Origin: a virus
DNA length: 28,034 bases
Virus record (IMG/VR): IMGVR_UViG_3300044612_000288
Span: 1 to 28,034 of that record
Strand: one strand, 5' to 3'
Shown here piece after piece: positions 24,511 through 28,034 of this stretch; the first letter of the stretch is position 1; each line of letters opens with the position of its first letter. A program made the position numbers and the translations under genes. Under the pieces are notes generated by a model. The model did no database searches and was not told the DNA's origin. It worked only from the letters and a program-made list of their open reading frames with translations.

Positions 24511-26174
24511 GCAGGCATATACTTTTTAGGTTTAACTGCGGGAGCCTGCTTCTTTTTACCCGTTCTAGCTACACGCACTTTGTCCATCATCTCATGCAAT
24601 TTTTTAGCGCCAGCATCCGTAGAACCATTACCTAAGTGACTAACCACATCAGCAGGAACTACAAACTCACCATCTGCTAGACGAGCTGGCTGTCTACGCC
24701 CAATGACTGCAGGGATATTATCACTCATGCCGTCCCCTGGTCCTTTAAGTAAACGAGGGTTTCCACCATCAGCATAACCACCTAGGTTATAACCCATGAT
24801 TCCTCCGGATGCGGCCTGCTGTGTTCCGGGTGGCGCTAAGTTAATAGTACCCATTGGAGTAGGGCGCTTTAAGGCTGGGATACCCATGTTAGCTCTTTTA
24901 TCAATTTTGCCTTGACGAATTAGAGCAGCGGTTAAAGCATCTTGATATTTAGTATCTGGGTCATTATCTTCTGCAATACCTACGCTTCCTACATAAGATG
25001 GCGCTTTAGGTTCAGAAGGTTTTTGTCCTTCCATCATAGCGTAATAGCGTTGAAAGTCACTGTAAGAATCCCGCTCTTTTGGTGTGCCTTTAGCAAAACT
25101 AGCAATTCCGCCAACAGCCATCAACATGGGGTTAGACCGCTCATAGGCGGGGGCATCCGTAACTAGTTCGGCACTTACTGGGCGCTGGGTAGGGGTAGCG
25201 TACTGGGTCTTATCAATCATTCCCATGGGGTACAAACCACCTTGAGGGTTCATAGCCGTATTCATTTGGCTCATACGCTCTACAGGACCGCCGCCCCCTT
25301 GCAGAGATGTAATTCCGCCCGAAGCGTAGTTATAACGCTTTTCTTGGTAAACATTAGGTTGACTATAAGGACCACCTTGAAAATTAGGTGATAGGGTATA
25401 CCCCTTTCCGTAAGACGGCTGTGCAGGCATTTGCCCACTACCTTGATTAAGAGCCCCTGACAAACTAAGAGCACCATAACCAAGCACAGCTGACTTAAAC
25501 GGATTCTTGTCTACATAGTCACTGACAGACTTAAATCCTTCCACAAACGGATTTGTAGGAGGCTCACTAACTAGATTAGATGGGCCAGCAGGGAGCTGTG
25601 GCGGGGTGTTAGGAGGTGTAGTAGCTAAAGACTGAGCAGGATATTGACCTGTCTCATTAAAAGTCATTTGTGATAGTTCTGACTGAGACATACTAGTAGG
25701 AGATGGACCGGGAGGGTTTACTTGTACTAACGGTGTTTCCCCTATAGACGCAGTTGGGGCATAAGGAGAAGGACCCGAAGCAAGGGCATCGGCAGCGCCT
25801 TGATTAATAGCGTTTAGTTCAGCTTGGGTAAAATTTTGCCCTAGTTGAGTAATACCTTGATTGGCGCCTTCAGTAACAGTTTGATTAATGCCTTCACTGG
25901 CAATTTGGTTAATACCTTGGTTAATACTTTCATTGGCAACTTGGTTAATACCCTCATTAGCAGCAACGTTTACTAACTCAGGAGCTAATTGAGCTGCTGC
26001 TTCTGTAGTTGCGCTGGTAGCTGCACTACCAACACCGCCTGTTACAGCACCTGTAGCACCCCCAATTAATGCCCCTTTAAGGATGTCATCTCCACCTTTA
26101 CCTTGAACTGCGGCGCTTCCTGCACCAACAGTTGCACCAATGGCTGCTGCTGTACCAACGGCTACCCAAGTCAT
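24507..26174 (-). CDS. Gly/Ala-rich structural protein with LADGEFVVPADVV C-terminal domain
   Basis: 555 residues with AAGGGG as ribosome site. The N-terminus (MTWVAVGTAAAIGATVGAGS, GALIGGATGAVTGG) is a Gly-zipper-like hydrophobic segment that could insert in a membrane. Residues ~70-110 carry an 8-residue NEGINQ repeat. The middle is proline/asparagine-rich and probably disordered. GGI motifs recur: YASGGITSLQ, MAVGGIASFAKG, ASGGIMGYNLGG. The C-terminus (GPGDGMSDNIPAVIGRRQPA, LADGEFVVPADVVSHLGNGS, AKKLHEMMDKVRVARTGKKK) is a domain seen in many phage tail-associated proteins. A structural or ejection role is inferred. Confidence 0.7.
   Translation of the reverse strand: MTWVAVGTAAAIGATVGAGSAAVQGKGGDDILKGALIGGATGAVTGGVGSAATSATTEAAAQLAPELVNVAANEGINQVANESINQGINQIASEGINQTVTEGANQGITQLGQNFTQAELNAINQGAADALASGPSPYAPTASIGETPLVQVNPPGPSPTSMSQSELSQMTFNETGQYPAQSLATTPPNTPPQLPAGPSNLVSEPPTNPFVEGFKSVSDYVDKNPFKSAVLGYGALSLSGALNQGSGQMPAQPSYGKGYTLSPNFQGGPYSQPNVYQEKRYNYASGGITSLQGGGGPVERMSQMNTAMNPQGGLYPMGMIDKTQYATPTQRPVSAELVTDAPAYERSNPMLMAVGGIASFAKGTPKERDSYSDFQRYYAMMEGQKPSEPKAPSYVGSVGIAEDNDPDTKYQDALTAALIRQGKIDKRANMGIPALKRPTPMGTINLAPPGTQQAASGGIMGYNLGGYADGGNPRLLKGPGDGMSDNIPAVIGRRQPARLADGEFVVPADVVSHLGNGSTDAGAKKLHEMMDKVRVARTGKKKQAPAVKPKKYMPA
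25855..25965 (-). repeat. 24-base (8-residue) tandem repeats in the 555-aa protein
   Basis: On the minus strand this reads as imperfect repeats of an 8-residue unit like (V/I)A(N/S)E(G/S)INQ: ANEGINQ, VANESINQ, GINQ, IASEGINQ, TVTEGANQ. On the plus strand the matching units are TTGGTTAATAC-type blocks. The result is a Gln/Asn-rich low-complexity segment. Confidence 0.75.
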
Positions 26175-26677
26175 AATTTTTCCCCTTCTACCCTCATTAA
26201 GTCATTAACGGACGCTATTAAGCCTATATCTTCATAGTCTGGCGCTATAACTTCCTCTTCAACTTTACTTAAATTCTCTTCTCCAACATGCTCAGTTAAA
26301 TGTATAGTTGTCCAGATAGTATCTTCATGTGCATATACAGCACGCTTTAGACCTACTTCTGACACAAATGTACATGGTCCTTCTAACTCTTTCTTACCAA
26401 ACTCTGTATATACCGTAACACGCCCTTTGGAAATAATATTAAGGTGCTGATGTCTATGTATTTTACCTATAACTAAGGAACCTTTCCGTAAGAGTATTTC
26501 TCTGGCATAGGTGCAGCATCCGTATTTCTCGTCAATAGGAGAGAAGTAATGTTTTAGCGGGCTGTCATCAGGTACCAATTCACCAGAAGCTACCTTGTCC
26601 TTAATCCCTTTCTCAACAGTTAAGACGTCCTGTCTGAACTTTACTCTGTCTGTAGAATTTTGTATAGATGTTGTCAT
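26171..26677 (-). CDS. Cupin-domain protein
   Basis: 168 residues. I start at the ATG 26675-26677, which overlaps the upstream stop (ATGA); the frame is open another 34 codons upstream, but that extension reads as shadow of the neighbouring gene. The cupin core runs ILLRKGSLVIGKIHRHQHLN, IISKGRVTVYTEFGKKELEG, CTFVSEVGLKRAVYAHEDTI. Possible metal ligands are H74, H76 and H78, with H near AHEDT. The C-terminus is acidic (VEEEVIAPDYEDIG). A sugar or virion-assembly role is possible; no substrate can be named. Its location in a tail operon is unusual but seen in phages. Confidence 0.78.
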   Translation of the reverse strand: MTTSIQNSTDRVKFRQDVLTVEKGIKDKVASGELVPDDSPLKHYFSPIDEKYGCCTYAREILLRKGSLVIGKIHRHQHLNIISKGRVTVYTEFGKKELEGPCTFVSEVGLKRAVYAHEDTIWTTIHLTEHVGEENLSKVEEEVIAPDYEDIGLIASVNDLMRVEGEKL

Positions 26678-27015
26678 ACAGTTGTGACCGTTACGGTTCC
26701 TATTCTTCCTATTGTTTTTACACCTGTTAAGAAAATCAAAGGGTATCCAAGGGCATTTACCCAATCTAAGCCATTCCAATATATCGGATACCCAAGGCTC
26801 GTATCAAAGTAATACTGCCCAACCTGTAGATTTTCTGTGGGTCTATTTGCCGTAGTACCCGAAGCAGGTACCGTAACGCTTTGAGTAAAGTTGTCAATTT
26901 GGTTAAAGTACAGACGCAGGGCATTTAATACTTGATCTTGGTATAGCTGGCGGTACTCTACTGGCGCAATGGGTAAGTTAGGCGCTTTAGAAGGACGAAG
27001 TGGGACTTGTGCCAT
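26674..27015 (-). CDS. Small tail-associated protein
   Basis: 113 residues (MAQVPLRPSKAPNLPIAPVE...). YRQLYQDQVLNALRLYFNQI is an amphipathic helix. TTANRPTENLQVGQYYFDTS then LGYPIYWNGLDWVNALG is a short beta module found in phage tail and fibre-associated proteins (RP.....GQ.YFDT..G.P.YWNG..WV). The remainder is short and threonine-rich. Start at ATG 27013-27015 overlaps the upstream stop by one base (TAATG). It follows the hub gene in the place where P22 has small tail genes, so a tail fitting or fibre-attachment role is inferred. Confidence 0.7.
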   Translation of the reverse strand: MAQVPLRPSKAPNLPIAPVEYRQLYQDQVLNALRLYFNQIDNFTQSVTVPASGTTANRPTENLQVGQYYFDTSLGYPIYWNGLDWVNALGYPLIFLTGVKTIGRIGTVTVTTV

Positions 27016-28034
27016 TATCTACGTCCGTCATTCCTAATATCAATCCGTGGGCTACCTAGCTGCCATGCCACACCCAGAGAATCCGACTCAATCCTAAAGG
27101 CAAGCTGGCGCCCTCTTAGGCGGGTATAGACCTGTCCAGTAAACTCTTGGACGTTATAGACCGGGGCAGTAGAAAAGTTATCCCCACTAATTACTTCTGG
27201 GTTATCTGCCGTACCATAAGGCGCTCCAGAGTTTTGACGGGGTTTAACCCTCATCGTGACGTATGGGTTGTTGACGTTAGAGCCGTTAAAGTTAATATCA
27301 GGCAGGATACGCCAGACAAAGCCAAAGTTATGCCCATCTCCAATATCAAAGTCAGAAGACTGTATATAAGCATTAATTGGCACGGGGGCTGTACCTGATA
27401 CGTCATCTACCGCAGATTCGTGAAATAGCATCCTATTGTTGTAGTCAGCAGCCATAGGGTATTGACGTAAACCAGAGTCTAACCAAGCCGTACGAGCCAT
27501 TGTGCCGTATGCCCAAGTACGTTCTAAGTAATTGTAAATCACGTATTTATTTATAACGTTACTTCCTTGTGAGCAGTAGAACCACCATACTTCGTTGTAG
27601 CTTTCGTTACCACCACAGAATACTTGGAAGGCCTGCTCCCTGTTAACATCCTCAAAAATGTATTGCCAGAGCGAACAAGGTAGGGTCTCAACACGACCTG
27701 AGTACATGTAGAACTTATCAACACCCATCCAATACGTTACGTTATTAATCGTAATCATAGAGTTTGGAGACATAACAGATATGTTATCCATGAGGATTTG
27801 AAAGCCCCAGACATAGGGCGGTCCTAGGTACTGCATGGAGTAAATAGCCGCATCTGTCCATACCAAGATTTCTTGACGAGTATTACGGGCACCCATAATA
27901 AATGACCCGGCAGATAACCTAAATTCGCCTGATTGGTTTGTTACTGCAGGCACCCACTCGTAAGGATTTTCTTGGTCTGACCAGCGTACCAGCATAGGAT
28001 CAAAGGTTGTAGAAGCTGTATTTGGGTCATATGG
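27015..28034 (-). CDS. P22 gp10-like head stabilisation/tail hub protein, C-terminal part
   Basis: The frame is open through the right edge, so the gene is cut; 339 residues are visible. An internal Met at 27993-27995 is not the likely start, because PYDPNTASTTFDP continues in frame before it. Conserved stretches include MLVRWSDQENPYEWVPA, GSFIMGARNTRQEILVWTDA, AIYSMQYLGPPYVWGF, VTYWMGVDKFYMYSGR and LPCSLWQYIFEDVNREQ. The pattern matches what I know of the P22 gp10 DNA-stabilisation family (beta-propeller-like, about 470 aa), which closes the packaged head and carries tailspikes. The match is from memory. Confidence 0.7.
   Translation of the reverse strand, partial: PYDPNTASTTFDPMLVRWSDQENPYEWVPAVTNQSGEFRLSAGSFIMGARNTRQEILVWTDAAIYSMQYLGPPYVWGFQILMDNISVMSPNSMITINNVTYWMGVDKFYMYSGRVETLPCSLWQYIFEDVNREQAFQVFCGGNESYNEVWWFYCSQGSNVINKYVIYNYLERTWAYGTMARTAWLDSGLRQYPMAADYNNRMLFHESAVDDVSGTAPVPINAYIQSSDFDIGDGHNFGFVWRILPDINFNGSNVNNPYVTMRVKPRQNSGAPYGTADNPEVISGDNFSTAPVYNVQEFTGQVYTRLRGRQLAFRIESDSLGVAWQLGSPRIDIRNDGRR

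Noticed and set aside
25855-25965. CRISPR-like array
   Set aside because: Imperfect 24-base units without spacers, in frame within a protein.
26678-26779. 34-codon N-terminal extension of the cupin
   Set aside because: Arg/Asn-rich, reads as a shadow of the neighbouring gene; the ATGA-overlap start at 26677 fits the operon pattern.

Overview
The window is a contiguous piece of a tailed-phage genome, most likely a podovirus. It carries a complete replication/nucleotide block on the plus strand (about 1-14205) and a long, tightly packed virion block on the minus strand (about 14202-28034). I see no integrase, no bacterial housekeeping genes, no tRNA, no insertion sequence and no CRISPR array, so it reads as lytic or uncultured phage DNA rather than an obvious prophage. 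The host cannot be read from the sequence. Shine-Dalgarno sites (AAGGAG type), rho-independent terminators and a Sec signal peptide indicate a bacterial host, probably Gram-negative and aquatic, but that last point is only an impression from the protein families.

Plus strand. The left edge cuts a VRR-NUC nuclease. Small overlapping genes follow, then a winged-helix/DUF3310 protein and a tiny secreted cysteine-rich protein that ends at a strong terminator (1389-1421). A second unit starts with a family A DNA polymerase with a 3'-5' exonuclease domain. It runs through four small unknown genes into a three-gene cassette (GT-A glycosyltransferase, conserved phage protein, FkbM methyltransferase). 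Next come a stand-alone sigma-region-4-like protein, a 45-codon ORF, a Cas4/AddB-like PD-(D/E)XK nuclease with four cysteines, and a small HNH-like protein. A 200-base non-coding gap (7756-7955) can fold into several hairpins. After it come an SNF2-type helicase, a conserved phage protein, a four-cysteine protein that may bind ssDNA, and a small HTH protein, closed by a second terminator (11143-11164). A 947-aa primase-helicase and a 68-aa protein finish the plus block.

The two blocks converge. The last plus gene and the last minus gene share four bases (14202-14205), with no spacer.

Minus strand, in transcription order (right to left): a P22 gp10-like tail hub/head-stabilisation protein cut by the window edge, a small tail-associated protein, a cupin, a 555-aa Gly/Ala-rich structural protein, a GNAT-like protein, an 871-aa Gln/Gly-rich virion protein, and a giant 2425-aa internal or ejected protein with an HEVSH metalloprotease-like motif. 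Nearly every junction is an ATGA or TAATG overlap, so this looks like one late operon whose promoter lies to the right of the window. No lysis gene, portal, capsid or terminase is visible here.

The items most worth following up are the structured 7756-7955 gap, the secreted cysteine-rich microprotein, the glycan/methyl cassette inside the replication operon, and the giant protein with a putative zinc protease.
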